Source: Prosopocoilus inquinatus (Eukaryota; Arthropoda; Insecta; Coleoptera; Lucanidae). Taken from it: 64,000 bases of DNA. The notes beneath the pieces are model-generated. The model had not been told where the DNA came from. It was given only the letters and a program-made list of their open reading frames with translations, and made no database searches. A program made the translations under genes and the position numbers. The stretch is from contig CM069872.1 of assembly GCA_036172665.1 (NCBI GenBank), positions 20,997,001 through 21,061,000 on the forward strand. Reading direction: 5' to 3'. Shown piece after piece: positions 40,799-52,470 of the stretch (positions within the stretch are counted from its first letter, which is position 1; every line of letters starts with the position of its first letter).

Positions 40799-42145
40799 TA
40801 ATTGATAACAGAATCACACCGCAAGCTGATGATACTTTTATCAAAATATTCTGTGTAAAAATCTACATGTAATAAATCAACATTGTTCATCAAGTTTTGT
40901 GTAAACCACTAACAATATACACTTCGATTAAAATTTGCAGGTAATAACTGATGGTAGCGTTGCATTTTGTACGGATGTAATTTCAGATTTTTTTTATTAT
41001 GACAAGTACCGCAAGATAAACCAATTTTCTGTGATAAGTGCCTCAGTGATTTGGTTGGCTCTTAAGTCATAAGTTGATTTACATTATCAACTACTTCGGT
41101 TGTACGCACAGTTGGTCTTCCACTTCCAGCCTTCCGTAATACACTTCCTGTACTGCGGAATATATCTACAGACTAGCGTATCATATTTAAAAAAATTGCG
41201 TTAAGGAATGCAAGGCGCGAAATTTTTCCAGGCAAGCAGGAATATAATATACCAATTGGCCGTTTAACTTTCTTGCATTGCCGAAATATGATTCAACAAC
41301 AAACTTTTTTTATTCAGGAGTGAAAACCATTACAATCTTTAATATGAAAATTGGACTGCAAGTTGTCAGTTCATAAACTGTCAAGCAATTTAAAGTAACT
41401 AATAAATTGCTGTAGTAATCTGAGATAAGCGTTTTATGTTCCATAACTTACCTTTATCAAAAATTGAAATGGATATATGGTATTATTTTCATTACTGTGG
41501 CTTCGCACCTGATTATCTGATTATGCTGATAACATTCGTGTTGTGTATTCACTCGTGATTTAAGTGAATATTTATTATCTTGTTGAATTAAACTCACATT
41601 TAATAAAAATCACTTTAATGAGATAATTATTGATATGACACTGTATGATGAGTTTGAAAATGAATGTTATGTTATGTAATAGGTAAAATGTATTAGTTTT
41701 AAACACCCTTAAATACAAGAAATTTTCACAGACATCGTCTGACTCAAGTTTACCAAGCGTAAGCAAAGAGTTCCCCACGTTCGATGAATTCAAAGAAGGT
41801 CGGGGTGACAAAACATTTTGTTGAAAAAAGCTGTGTGAGTCACATTAATACTAGCTTAAATAATACTTAATATTAAACAATTCGTGATGATTTGTTGACT
41901 TTAGTGTGTTTATGCTTGAAGAACGTCGACAACAGGTACAGTTAAGTCACTGAGTTGATTTACCTTTGCAAATACAGTTATATCTCTCAAATCATTGTAG
42001 AATTTCATGTTTGTAATAACAGGAAACATTTCTTTAGGAAATTTTTCCACAAGTTGTTCAAAACAAGTTTCCGTTGACGTTTCGAGTTGCACTCCGAAAA
42101 AACGTACCTATGCATCTTGCTCAGCGATCATTATTTTTGATAATA
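40799..42145. other. 1.3-kb stretch without a recognised gene
   Basis: AT-rich. Short frames on both strands (for example minus 42092-41910, with FEQLVEKFPKEMFPVITNMK) match nothing I recognise. No repeat or RNA feature is supported. Confidence 0.35.
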
Positions 42146-42765
42146 ATGGAGAAATTGTCTAAAACTAAAATAATAAATTATCTGTTCGAACGTAATTTCA
42201 AATTTAAATTATTAAAAATTCTAATGACATTGCCGCCTTCATATAAACATTATCAGTGCATGGGAATCCACGCAAGCCGATAATAAAACACTTACGAATT
42301 TAATATCAAGACTCGCCATAGAAGAAACAAGGTTGGAAGTTAACGAGAAATCTAAAAATGTAGCATGTACTGTTGGTAAACGATGAAATCAAAATCCGGG
42401 AAAGAAATTTGAAAAATCAGGTACTTGTCATTACTGTCATAAATCCGGTCATTGGATACGAGAATGTAAGAAACGTAAGACAGCAAATTCAAAACGAACA
42501 TCAGATAAGGGAAGAGCTCTCGTCGGAGGAACACTGTCCATAGCACAAAGTACTGGAGCAGCCGTCAGCGAATGGTATATGGACACAGGTGCTACAGATC
42601 ATATGTCAAATCAGCGCTCATGGTTTGCTACATACTGTGAATTTCAAGAAGCAAAATCAGAATTGGAGAGGAAAACACATTTCCGCTGTTGGATCTAGAG
42701 AAATTATCATTGAAGCTTTTGACGGAGAGGAACATTATATTAACATTCTGCATATTACATGATTT
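42146..42765 (+). pseudogene. Copia Gag C-terminus, CCHC knuckle and protease start
   Basis: ILMTLPPSYKHYQ (Copia gag motif), then in shifted frames LISRLAIEETRLE-like helix, knuckle CHYCHKSGHWIRECKKRK and protease WYMDTGATDHMSNQRSWF (active DTG). After 42650 the 'AVGSREI...GEEHYINILHI' equivalent follows and then ends. Probably the same family as the RT fragment at 40225, but in the wrong order for one insertion. Confidence 0.8.
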
Positions 42766-42948
42766 TTGCATAATTAGAAAATTAGAATTCACTGAAGATT
42801 TTATTCCAGATGAGAGAAAATAAATTGTAGTAAAAGAAAACACTTGTATTTGACTGTTTCACGAATTTATTTCAGTAACTCTGACATATGTTTCGGTAAT
42901 ATACTTTTACCATTCTCAAAGAGTATAAGATTAATACTAAATAAAGTT

Positions 42949-43668
42949 TTACTGCTGGGGCGTTATATTGCAGTCCAGGTCCATCCTTAGTTCCAGGTAT
43001 TGATCAATAATTGGTGTATTCGGAAATTCAATGTGATTGTTGGTTACTTGTTTGTTATTGTAAATGGCCCGTTTTATTTCTAAAGTTTCGAGTAAATTTA
43101 ATTTTTTGCTTTTATGTACATGGTGTAATAGTTTACAGTCATCCATATCGAAGAAGTGGTTGTTATCAATGCAATGTTCTGCAAATCCGGTGTTCTTGAT
43201 GTTATGTTTGATTGCTTTTTTATGCTCATCTAATCTAGTTTTTAATTTTCTACCACTTTGTCCGATATAGATGGCTTCACAATCTGCACAATTTATTTGA
43301 TAGACACCTGTTTTTTCTAACTTTGTAGTCTTTTGTTTGTTGTTGACAAGCATAGTACCGAGATTGCCTTTATTCACATTGACTATTTTGAGATCTATTT
43401 GTTTTAGAATTGAGGTGACTTTGTTATTGAAGGGTGCAAAGTAATTTATATAATGCCAAGTTTTATTGGAGTTATTATTGTTTACTACTGGATAAAATTG
43501 TTGTTTTAGTAACCGTTTTTGTTTATTTTTAATCACTTTGTCTATTAAATTTTCTTTATATCCGTTATTTTTTGCAATGGCTTTGATTGTTTGTATTTCT
43601 ATTTGGAAATTTTGTTCATTTAGTGGTATGTTAAATAGTCTGTGTATGTAACTGTGGAAGGCTGCCAA
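42949..43668 (-). pseudogene. Penelope-like reverse transcriptase C-terminus with GIY-YIG endonuclease
   Basis: 240 codons. FNIPLNEQNFQIEIQTIKAIA is the RT-thumb segment after the catalytic region. The GIY-YIG nuclease reads TGVYQINCADCEAIYIGQSG with an Arg and His in LKTRLDEHKKAI, followed by FAEHCIDNNHFFD. The RT active site is missing (5' truncation), as in most PLE copies. Ends in CNITPQQ-stop. Confidence 0.88.
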
Positions 43669-43753
43669 TTTTATTTTCCAATTTTGATTTGATTGTGCGG
43701 GTATGATAGTGTCCGTGTACGTGGGTCATCATACCCGCACAATCTAATCAAAA

Positions 43754-43948
43754 TTGGAAAATAAAATTGGCAGCCTTCCAATTAAAAGCAAAAAATTAAA
43801 TTTACTCGAAACTTTAGAAATAAAACGGGCCATTTACAATAACAAACAAGTAACCAACAATCACATTGAATTTCCGAATACACCAATTATTGATCAATAC
43901 CTGGAACTAAGGATGGACCTGGACTGCAATATAACGCCCCAGCAGTAA
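43754..43948 (+). pseudogene. Penelope-like C-terminal tail, inverted second copy
   Basis: The last 54 residues (KSKKLNLLETLEIKRAIYNN... to CNITPQQ-stop) duplicate the end of the frame at 43668-42949 exactly, preceded by the inverted-repeat arm. The GIY-YIG core has been deleted between them. Confidence 0.88.
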
Positions 43949-44077
43949 AACTTTATTTAGTATTAATCTTATACTCTTTGAGAATGGTAAAAGTATATTA
44001 CCGAAACATATGTCAGAGTTACTGAAATAAATTCGTGAAACAGTTAAATACAAGTGTTTTCTTTTACTACAATTTAT

Positions 44078-44522
44078 TCATAATGTTTCACCAAGAGCCC
44101 ACTGCACAAACAATTAAAGATATGAGAGAAAATATGCTTTAATAAATAAATATAACTAGTTATTCTTTATAATAAGATTAATGTTGCAATTCTGAGCCCG
44201 ATCGTAAGCTTGTAAGGTGTTACAGAGCCATTTAAATACATAGATTGTAAATATGTTACGATGGTTACGATAGTGCAACAGTTCATTTTCTTCTGATTCT
44301 AATGATGACCCAATAGAAACATCAAGTCCATATGTATCTTCAATTGCATTTCCTGGAACTGCATTTGTTTGAAGAGTTTCCTTGGTTAACGATGAGGTTA
44401 ATATTTTTTCTGAGGGACAGAAAGAAGCTTTTGTATCCAACTTGATCAAAAGTTTCAAAAAAATTCCACGTAATTTTACTCTCACCAGTTTTTTCAATTG
44501 TTTTTGTTTATTTTGACGGTAT
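44078..44522. other. Spacer with an unrecognised minus-strand frame
   Basis: A 113-codon frame (44497-44156) of ordinary composition shows no motif I know and no start context. It may be part of a decayed element. Otherwise nothing. Confidence 0.3.
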
Positions 44523-44738
44523 TGACATGAATGTATATTAGCATACGTCCACTCTAGGAAGTGGCGTCCTCTAGTTACTTTGTAGTGAAGCAGTTAAGAC
44601 CATGGCCGCGCTTGCGCATCGGAACACCGACGCGCAGCATCGTTCCTTAGACGGTTAAGGTGTGTACACGTATTACGAATCTCCTGTACAGCATATAGCA
44701 ATAAATGATTATGGTTACCACGACGTGCTTTTATTACA
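44523..44738 (+). repeat. Gypsy-2 5' LTR
   Basis: 216 bp. Carries an AATAAATGA polyadenylation-like signal near 44701. The shared start TGACATGA is fixed by the polypurine tract ahead of the 3' copy. Confidence 0.9.
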
Positions 44739-44828
44739 TGGCGCAGTCATCCGAACAAGTTTAAAAACGACGCCTGTTAATAAGCACCCAAGACAAGAGA
44801 TTGCAAGAATAATTAAGCAAGTATAGCA

Positions 44829-45641
44829 ATGCAGCCCACACAGTCTACGTCTACGACTATGTCTACAAACCTCAACTTGAAACCGCCAACCCCACTATCG
44901 TTCGACGGAAACATATCAGAAAATTGGACTAAATGGTTCAAGAAGTTTCAAATTTATATGCAAGCCACGGAAAGTAGTAATAAAAGCGACGCCGTGAAGG
45001 TGGCCATTTTATTGCACGCAATTGGGGAAGACGCTCAAGAGAAGTTTGATACATTCGAACTCGCCGAGCAGCAGCAACAAAATTATGATACAGTAGTTAA
45101 CGCATTCAAGGATTTTTGCGTACCTAAAAAGAATGAGAGTGTATGTAGACACATATTTTTCCAGAGGTGCCAAAACGTGGAAGAAAGTTTTGATGATTTC
45201 TTGACGGACTTAAAGCGTTTGAGCATGACTGTGCTTTTGGGACACTCAAGGACAGCCTCATAAAGGACAGAGTTGTCAGTGGTATCAACAATGGGCACCT
45301 AAAGGACAGTTTGCTGCGGGAAGAGGATTTAACTTTAGATAAGTGTGTTCACCTCTGCAAAGTAGCTGAACTAGCAAGCAAACGAATACAGACATTGAAG
45401 AATACGGAACAAGTTGACGTAATCAACAAGAAGAAGCAACATCGTGGAGTCTCGGAGAAGCTACGGTATGGTAGGCTGCCCATGGCAACATCGACCGAGG
45501 GGGAAAGTAGTCCACAGTCTCATCGACATCAAAGGGGAGCAGGCAAATGTCCCAGATGCACCACGAGCCTGTCCAGCGTTCAACAAAATTTGTAATGCGT
45601 GTAAGAAACGTAATCATTTTGCCAAGGTATGTAAAAGCCGT
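44829..45641 (+). pseudogene. Gypsy-2 Gag, frameshifted
   Basis: Starts MQPTQSTSTTMSTNLNLKPP. The gag core FDGNISENWTKWFKKFQIYM, FQRCQNVEESFDDFLTDLKR runs to a frameshift at about 45235. It resumes with LREEDLTLDKCVHLCKVAE and, in a third frame, the knuckle CNACKKRNHFAKVC (45591-45632). This matches the K02A2.6-type Gypsy Gag common in animals. At least two frameshifts. Confidence 0.88.
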
Positions 45642-47444
45642 AAAAGCATAAATACAGTAAACACTGAGAACAGTGACTCAGTTTACATGTTAGGCAACAT
45701 AGATGTTAAAAATCAACCAAGTAATTGTTGGAATGAAATTGTACTCTTTAAAGATAGTGGTAAATTATTGCCTTTCAAGCTAGACACAGGTGCTGGCTGC
45801 AATGTAATTAATAATAATGATGTCAAAATGTTAAAACTCAGGGTACATCCTGAGAAGTCACCTATCAAATTGACTAACTATAATGGCACGGAAATACCTG
45901 TGTTAGGTTTGATCAGAGCAAATTGTCAAGTAAAAAATCAGACTAGCAATTTAGCATTTTATGTAGTCGATTGCAATTATACTGTCCCGGTATTAGCGTT
46001 GAAAACAATTGAGAAACTAGGGTTAATCCAAAGATTTGACAAGGTCATATGCAACGTTGATACAGTTCAATCACTTTTAGATAGTTATTCTGAAACATTC
46101 AAAGGAATCGGGAAATTTCCAGAGTTGCATGATTTCAAGTTAAAACCAAAATATGTTGGTAAATGCGAACCCTGTCGCAAAATTCCATTTAAATTATTGG
46201 ATACATACAAAGAAGAAATACACGATATGGAAAGAAATGGTATTATTAAAGAAGTTGAAGGTCCAACTTGTTAATCCTGTAGTAATTGTTAGGAAGGCTA
46301 ATAACAAACTTCGAGTTTGCTTAGACCCTAAAAACTTGAACGACTGTTTACTAAGGGAACATTTTAAATTCCCAACGTTTGATGAAATCGCAGCCAAAAT
46401 GGTTAATGCAAAGTTATTTAGTATACTTGATGCTTCCAAGGCCTTCTGGCAAATTGAATTAATGGAAAAAAGTTCATTGTTAACAACTTTTCAAACGCCA
46501 TTTGGCAGATATGGTTTTTTGCGAATGCCTTATGGAATTAAGACAGCTCCCGAAGTGTTTCACAAATTATACTCTGACATTTTCAAACACATACCTAATG
46601 TGGAAGTATACTTAGATGACATCATAATTTGGGCAAAAAACGAAAAGGAACATGAAGTCATTTTGAAACAAGTGTTTGAGAGAACCAACACTTAATTTAA
46701 TAGTGGCATTAAATTTAATAAGGAAAAATGTAAGTTTGCTGTGGAAAAAGTTAAATTTTTGGGCCACATTTTCAGTGCAGCTGGAATACAAGTCGATCAT
46801 GACAAGATCTTAGCTATTACCGCTATGAGGAAACCGCAGGACCCCAAAGGAGTTGAAAGATTACTGGATATGGTAACATACATAGCTAAGTTCTTACCTG
46901 ATCTAGCCGAAGTTACAGCACCATTACGAACGCTCATTAAAAAAGATGCTGAATTCCTTTGGAATGACAGCCATGAGTTAGCATTCTCAAAAATAAAAAC
47001 ATTGTTAAGCAAAAATCCGATACTGCAATTCTATGATGTAAACAAAGAAAGCACTATTAGTGTAGATGCTAGCAGTTCAGGAGTTGGTGCAGTATTGCTC
47101 CAAAACAATTTTCCAGTTGCTTATGCGTCCAAAGCATTTACACCTAATCAAAAGGCATGGGCTCAAATTGAAAAAGAACTTTACGCCATAGTTTTTGGTT
47201 GTGAGAAGTTCAGACAATATGTGTTAGGTCAAACATTCATTATCGAAAGCGATCACAAACCGCTAATTCCCATTTTGAAAAAAACTATGTCTGAGATACC
47301 CATCAGGTTACAAAAAATGAGAATGCGCTTGCAGCCTTATGATTTTAAAATTTTGTATAAACCGGGGAAAGAACTGTTACTAGCAGATGCACTTTCGAGA
47401 GCACATCTAAATGAATGTGAGGATGACATAGATCCTAAGATATA

Positions 47445-48421
47445 TACAGGGTGTCATCAAATAAGTTTCACATATTAAAACTGTAAGTTCTTCATGACTT
47501 AAGAAAACGAATTCTGCATATCTTAATTTTTTTGGAGAAAAATGTAAGAAATTAAAGCCTCAGAAGAGCCCGGAGTCTTTTTGTTTGAGAACCTCTGACC
47601 GATCGTGTGTGGATTTTTCTAAGCAAAACATTACATTATAAACAAAACATAAAGCAATAAAGCGTCATCGAAATGAAGGGCACTGGGTCAATAAAATCTT
47701 CGCTCAGCAATTCCATACCAAAAGAAATAAACATCCATCACGTTTGTGACATTACTGACTGGATTAATTAAGTTAATTTTCTGCTGACAAAAGTGTAACA
47801 ATAAGTAAGAGTTAGGAAATAAAAACATTTAAGGTAACATTCTAAAAATTATCGTAAACAACGCACGTCGGTATTCATCGTCCCTTTATTTATGGTTTGA
47901 TTATTTTGTTTTGATTTCACTACAAATAAATGACATCGAGGAGCATCTGACAAAGAACCTATCTTTTACTTAAATTATTGTCGAATGCTTGTTTATTTTA
48001 CGTATTAATTTATTTATTTAGTCTTGTCGTTATTGAAGACTCTTTAGTTATTCAATAAAGAACAATGTTTATGTTTATGTGATTCATACTAAAATCTAAT
48101 TATTGTCGATTATCTAATAAAACAAATTTAATTCTATAATCAGTGAGAGTAGATTTAAAATGGTCTTCTTTAATCAAATTGCACACGTGGGCAACTATCG
48201 GGACACTATGAATTTGGTATTATGTTTACATAAAACATCACAGCTTTTAAAAATGCGATCAAGCATTTGACCTTGACTTTTGCTGGAGCAAATTATTCTA
48301 TGATGTCCTTACGCACGATCGACCAGAAGTTCTCAAACAAATGTACCAACGCTCCTTTAGTAGGTCATTTTTTTTATTTTTGAGTTAGACCTTTGATAAT
48401 TGCGGCATTAATTCTCTTATA
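47445..48421. mobile_element. 977-bp insertion in Gypsy-2 pol, class unknown
   Basis: The pol frame stops at DIDPK-I-Y and resumes with Y-DEELAVLIC when the segment is removed. TATA is present at both borders (47441-47444 and 48418-48421). The left end reads TACAGGGTGTCATCAAATAA, reminiscent of Tc1/mariner-type termini, but the right end is not its inverted copy. No coding frame inside. Confidence 0.7.
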
Positions 48422-48744
48422 TGACGAGGAGCTTGCAGTATTAATATGTGAAGCTAATTTGATTACACCCGGTATATTAGAGATAAAAGTGACGAGCAAC
48501 ATGAGCGATGCCAGAAAAGAAGAATTTATAAAAGAAACCGCAAATGATGCAGAATTACAAACTGTATTAGCATTAATCCAAGCAGGTTGGCCTAACAATC
48601 TTCAAAAAGTTCCGGATTGTGCAAAAGCATATCATAACTACCATCATGATCTTTTTGAATACAACGGTTTACTATATAAAAGTGATTGCGTAATAGTTCC
48701 TAAGAAATTGCGGAAGGTTATCATCGACAAACTACATTTCAATC

Positions 48745-48900
48745 GTAAGTACAAAGTTTTTTTTTAATCTCAAACCGGACAGAAAAATGAAGAGAACACA
48801 CTCAACGTTTCGCTATAGATTTATAGCTTCGTCAGGAGTTAACGAAACGTTAAAAAAACTTTGTACTTACAATTTTCATCGGACAAGAACAAACTTCAAT
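48745..48900. mobile_element. 156-bp palindromic insertion with 12-bp duplication
   Basis: TACATTTCAATC occurs at 48733-48744 and 48901-48912. Removing one copy and the segment between restores the pol frame. The insert contains GTAAGTACAAAGTTTTTTT at its left and the inverted copy at 48851-48870, plus an inner AACGTTTCG/CGAAACGTT pair, so most of it folds back. The last 30 bp (from AATTTTCATCGGACAAGA) lie outside the fold and match 26201-26220. Confidence 0.75.
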
Positions 48901-50033
48901 TACATTTCAATCATTTGGGCATAGATAAAACCAAGGGTAGAGCGCGCGAACTAGTGTTCTGGCCTGGTATGTCGAAACAAATTGAGGAAACTATAAACAC
49001 TTGTAAAACATGTTTAAAATTTCAGCAGAAAAATACAAAAGAAACGCTTCAACTGAGTGAAATTCCTAGTAAGCCTTGGGAAACTGTTGGGACTGACCTT
49101 TTCAAACTAATGGGTAAAACGTATTTGTTAGTAACTGATTATTTCTCAAAATATGTAGAAGTCATTAGCCTAAAAGACGAAACAGCTATTACTACTATTA
49201 AAGCATTAAAATCTTGTTTTGTCAGGTGGGGCATACCCAATATAATCAGATCAGATAATGGCCCTCAGTTCAGTTGTAGAGAATTTAAAATGTTTGAAAA
49301 TGCATGGAACTTTAAGCATGTTACTTCTAGCCCGCGATACCCGCAAAGTAATGGTATGGTCGAGAGACAAATACAGACCACTAAACGAACTATTAAAAAA
49401 GCCTACTATTGGAAAAAAGACCCATACCTAGCTTTGTTAGAACTAATGAATACGCCAATATCACGGGACATTGAATCGCCAAATAAAATTATTTTCGGAA
49501 GTAATGTAAGAGGAGTCGTTCCTGATTTTTTGGAAAAACGTAATACAAAATATACTGAGATCAAACAAAGATTGCTTAAACGTCAAAAGAATCAGAAGCG
49601 GTTTCACGATCGGCGAGCCAGAGACCTACCAGAATTAAATATGGATCAGAACGTTAGAGTACAAAATGAATACGGAACCTGGGACCGTGCAAAAATAATT
49701 GATAAAAATCCTAATGGTCGGGCATATACAATTAAAACAGAAAATGACAGGACTCTGACTCGCAATCGCCATCACCTGCGCAGGGATTCCCCTGAATATT
49801 TAAATGTTGAATCTGAAGTTATGTATGATGATGCAATCGAAGAGCCCGGAAACATAACTATTACTAGCGCAGGCCCTTCGACTGCAACACAGACAAGTTT
49901 TCTGTCAGAAAGTGTAACTAATAGTAATAAGAAACAAATCACAACTAGGAGTGGTAGGATTATTAAGAAACCTAAGCATTTAGAAAATTTTGTAACAGAA
50001 TAGTATTGTTTTATTATTTTAAAAAAAAGGAGA

Positions 50034-50249
50034 TGACATGATTGTATGTTAGCATACGTCCACTCTAGGAAGTGGCGTCCTCTAGTTACTTTGTAGTAAA
50101 GCAGTTAAGACCATGGCCGCGCTTGCGCATCGGAACACCGACGCGCAGGAGTGTTCCTTAGACGGTTAAGGTGTGTACACGTATTACGAATCTCCTGTAC
50201 AGCATATAGTAATAAATGACTATGGTTACCTCGACGTGCTTTTATTCCA
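50034..50249 (+). repeat. Gypsy-2 3' LTR
   Basis: 216 bp, immediately after the polypurine tract at 50021-50033. Differs from the 5' LTR at about ten sites including a CATC/GAGT change near 50148. Confidence 0.9.
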
Positions 50250-50284
50250 GCGACACACCGGTTGGGAAACACTGAGTTAACCTA

Positions 50285-50590
50285 TTGATGGAATATGATA
50301 TGAAACCGCATATACTCGAACCGACAAGATTAACCAACAATGGAAGAACGTGCATCGATAATGTTTTTACAGACATGGAAACGATTTCAGCTGTGGTTGT
50401 AGACTTCTACCTCTCCGATCACAACTACCAGTATGTGGAATTTCAATATGACGGACAGAAAAATTGACTGAAAAAATTAGAAGACTGGACTGTTCAACGA
50501 AAAATAAACTTCAAACAAGATGTTGCAGCTGTTCATTGGGACGCTCTTTCAACGGACACCGTACCAGAAGTAACGAACTGTTTAACATTT
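50285..50590 (+). pseudogene. Non-LTR retrotransposon endonuclease C-terminus, fragment
   Basis: The frame reads YDMKPHILEPTRLTNNGRTC, IDNVFTDME and FYLSDHNYQYVEF, the last motifs of the apurinic-type endonuclease (T.R......DN.F.......LSDH). It continues after a stop with a linker-like helix (NFKQDVAAVHWDALS). Broken at about 50595 by unrelated sequence and probably continued at 51690. Confidence 0.75.
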
Positions 50591-50594
50591 TCCA

Positions 50595-51689
50595 TCTAAA
50601 GTTGATAGAACTGTAAGAATCCAGATTCTTAGGATAATTATTTTTATAATTTAGTATGCTTATTTAATTCGGATATATTATTAAGTTAGAATTCATATTA
50701 TGACTCATGAAGAATACAAAATATGTGCAGCGTTATGCAACGAAAGCATTCGTCAAGCTTGCGATGTATGTACCGAGAAATTAGATCAAGGGCATTCATA
50801 TCGCTGGAACATCGGCGATAAAAGAAATAATTATGTAAGGAGGACGAATCATGCAGAAGAGCCTTGATCGAATCTTGATGCTAGAAAAATTAGAATTAGC
50901 CATCAAGGTTTTTTTCATTACCAAAGCTGACGTAGACCAAAAGGAGGTCATCTGATCCCAATAAATAGGTAGCTTTTCAGATCACAAGAGCAGTTCGACA
51001 AGACAGTTGCCCGAAAGGGTTTGCCATGACAGTTGGCACGAACTCCTGTCATCTAGAAAAGTGCTTCTTCGATTCCGAATGTCATTTAGTTTGTGTGTCA
51101 CGAGTCATAAAGTTTCCAAAATTCTAAATTCTTTTTTTTTAATCAGTCAATTTTCCAAATTTATTTTAATTTAAAAGTGTACCTAAGAAGCATCAACGAT
51201 CGGCGAGGGTGAGTTTAAATAACAAAGATCTAACAAATGTTCTTAGATATAAACTGATTTTTGTTAATCTTTCCTTCTCTCTTTCATACTGTAGCTTTAA
51301 TTTTATGTTAATTGTCAAATTTTACTTATTAATTTAATTAATTTCACATATTATTTCGTTTGTAATTATTTATTTTTTGTTTGAATATACTTTGTAATGT
51401 AAAGTTGGATTCTTTATTTAAACGATACTAAGAAATGCCTTTTAAGGAAACATAAAAAGAGATAAGGAGTAAACAGTTTTCGACAATTCCAAAAACAAAT
51501 ATTAGTAGACACTATTCGAGCTATTCGGGGAAAACGATTTGGAAATCGATTTCTGGCTTTCCATGCTAAAACCAGGGCGTTACTAACAAAGAAATCGAAA
51601 TTCAATATCGTACGGATTGCTAAAAGAATTGGGGACAAAAGGGGATGAAAAGCAAGTTTCCAACCTCCGTCCGACGTGCGTTCTGCAGA
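50595..51689. other. 1.1-kb unassigned block inside the non-LTR fragment
   Basis: Starts near TGTAAGAATCCAGATTCTTA, contains AATAAATAGG at 50961 and GC-richer tracts, and ends in a region with a plus-strand basic frame (FRQFQKQILVDTIRAIRGKR near 51476). It may be a solo LTR plus a stretch of another element. No matching second LTR was found in the window. Confidence 0.35.
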
Positions 51690-52198
51690 ACAGTTTGAAA
51701 ACAATTTTTCGTTGAGAGTGGGCGGAATTATACAAAACCGACCGAAATGGTTAACAAACGATCTTAAAGAAGTTTCCAATTTACTTAGCGAAATACATGA
51801 AATTAATAAAACATTAAATAGCGCACATTATAACGCTACATATCAAGTATTGAAAACATTTTATAAAGAAATGGTCTCAGCTTCAAAAAAAAAAGTCTCA
51901 ACAATAAAATAAATAAAATAAGGTCAAGTATACTACACGGAAAATATTAGAAATTAAAGATCTATTGGGGTCAAAAGTAGACGACATTCAGACAATGTGT
52001 GACATGTTTAATGACTTTTTTGTGGATGTATTGGATAATAGTCCGAACCTCGCAATGCACTGATATAAAAAGGATAAATAAAACAATGTTCATAAACCCT
52101 ACAGTAATCAAAAAGTCATTAATATAATTAACAAAGTGTGTAAGAAGAAGACCGCCGGAGTCGATGGTGTTGGGTTGCCAAATACGGGAATAGAAAAG
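51690..52198 (+). pseudogene. Non-LTR retrotransposon, linker and start of RT
   Basis: RPKWLTNDLKEVSNLLSEI, a Tyr/Lys-rich helix, then in shifted frames KIRSS..ENTRKILEIKDLL-like and MCDMFNDFFVDVLDNSPNL, and INKVCKKKTAGVDGVGLPNT, the conserved 'K..GPDGIP' region ahead of RT motif 1. Stops are frequent. Same family order as 50285-50590, so probably one insertion split by the block between. Confidence 0.6.
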
Positions 52199-52209
52199 TA
52201 GGCTTTGGG

Positions 52210-52470
52210 GCATAAACAAGTTTTATCAGAGTATTAGTAGAAGTGAAATTACACATTTTGTTCAACCCACTTGGTGGTCTTTATTTCTATAATATAACGA
52301 CTCAACAGTGGCGACGAGGACAAAGGCAACTAAAATGGACACTGAGTCAATGAAAACGTTCATCATAAGTCTTCTGGCAAATCAAGGCAAAGCTTCAAGA
52401 AGAAGAGAAGAAGAATCTCCTAGACGGGAGGACGTTTTGGTTCAACTCCTAAACAATCTACAATGAACAC
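52210..52470 (+). pseudogene. Gypsy-4 LTR end, PBS and gag start
   Basis: LTR-like end ACGACTCAACA is followed by GTGGCGACGAGGACAAAGG, the primer-site context frequent in K02A2.6-type Gypsy elements. A short gag start follows (MDTESMKTFIISLLANQGKA, then EDVLVQLLNNLQ) before a TGA at 52464. The rest of the element is missing. Confidence 0.6.

Larger units (their letters stand above)
42820..44077. mobile_element. Penelope-like element pair, head to head
   Basis: Two copies of one Penelope-like 3' region face away from a centre at about 43718. The left arm (42820-43708) is on the minus strand and the right arm (43728-44077) on the plus strand. The 3' UTR of both ends in the same AATAAAGTTTTACT/ATAAATTGTAG sequence. 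The innermost 53 bp (43655-43708 and 43728-43780) are an almost perfect inverted repeat around a 19-bp loop. The right arm lacks roughly 0.5 kb of coding sequence. Inverted and partial tandem copies are characteristic of Penelope-like elements. Confidence 0.8.
45642..50003 (+). pseudogene. Gypsy-2 Pol (protease, RT, RNase H, integrase), broken
   Basis: Protease FKLDTGAGCNVI; RT with VCLDPKNLNDCLLREHF, FSILDASKAFWQIEL, LRMPYGIKTAPEVF and VYLDDIIIWA. There is a frameshift at about 46265 and an in-frame TAA at 46693-46695. RNase H has ISVDASSSGVGAVLLQ, EKELYAIVFGCEKF and ESDHKPL. The 977-bp insertion follows, then the integrase finger, the 156-bp insertion, and the integrase core VGTDLFKL, IRSDNGPQF, SNGMVERQ. 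The tail ends at 50003 with KKPKHLENFVTE. All catalytic motifs are legible but the frame is interrupted at least four times. Confidence 0.92.
44523..50249 (+). mobile_element. Gypsy-2: LTR retrotransposon with two later insertions
   Basis: The 216-bp LTRs at 44523-44738 and 50034-50249 start TGACATGA and end ACA/CCA, with about ten differences (roughly 95% identical), so the copy is older than Gypsy-1 and Gypsy-3. The PBS TGGCGCAGTCATCCG follows the 5' LTR and the PPT AAAAAAAAGGAGA precedes the 3' LTR. gag and pol are in Gypsy order with several stops. Insertions sit at 47445-48421 and 48745-48900. No target duplication was found. Confidence 0.93.

Noticed and set aside
48745..48900. Considered as a spliceosomal intron of Gypsy-2 pol because it starts GTAAGT
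   Set aside because: The flanking 12-bp direct duplication and fold-back structure indicate an insertion; there is no AG acceptor at the frame-restoring border.
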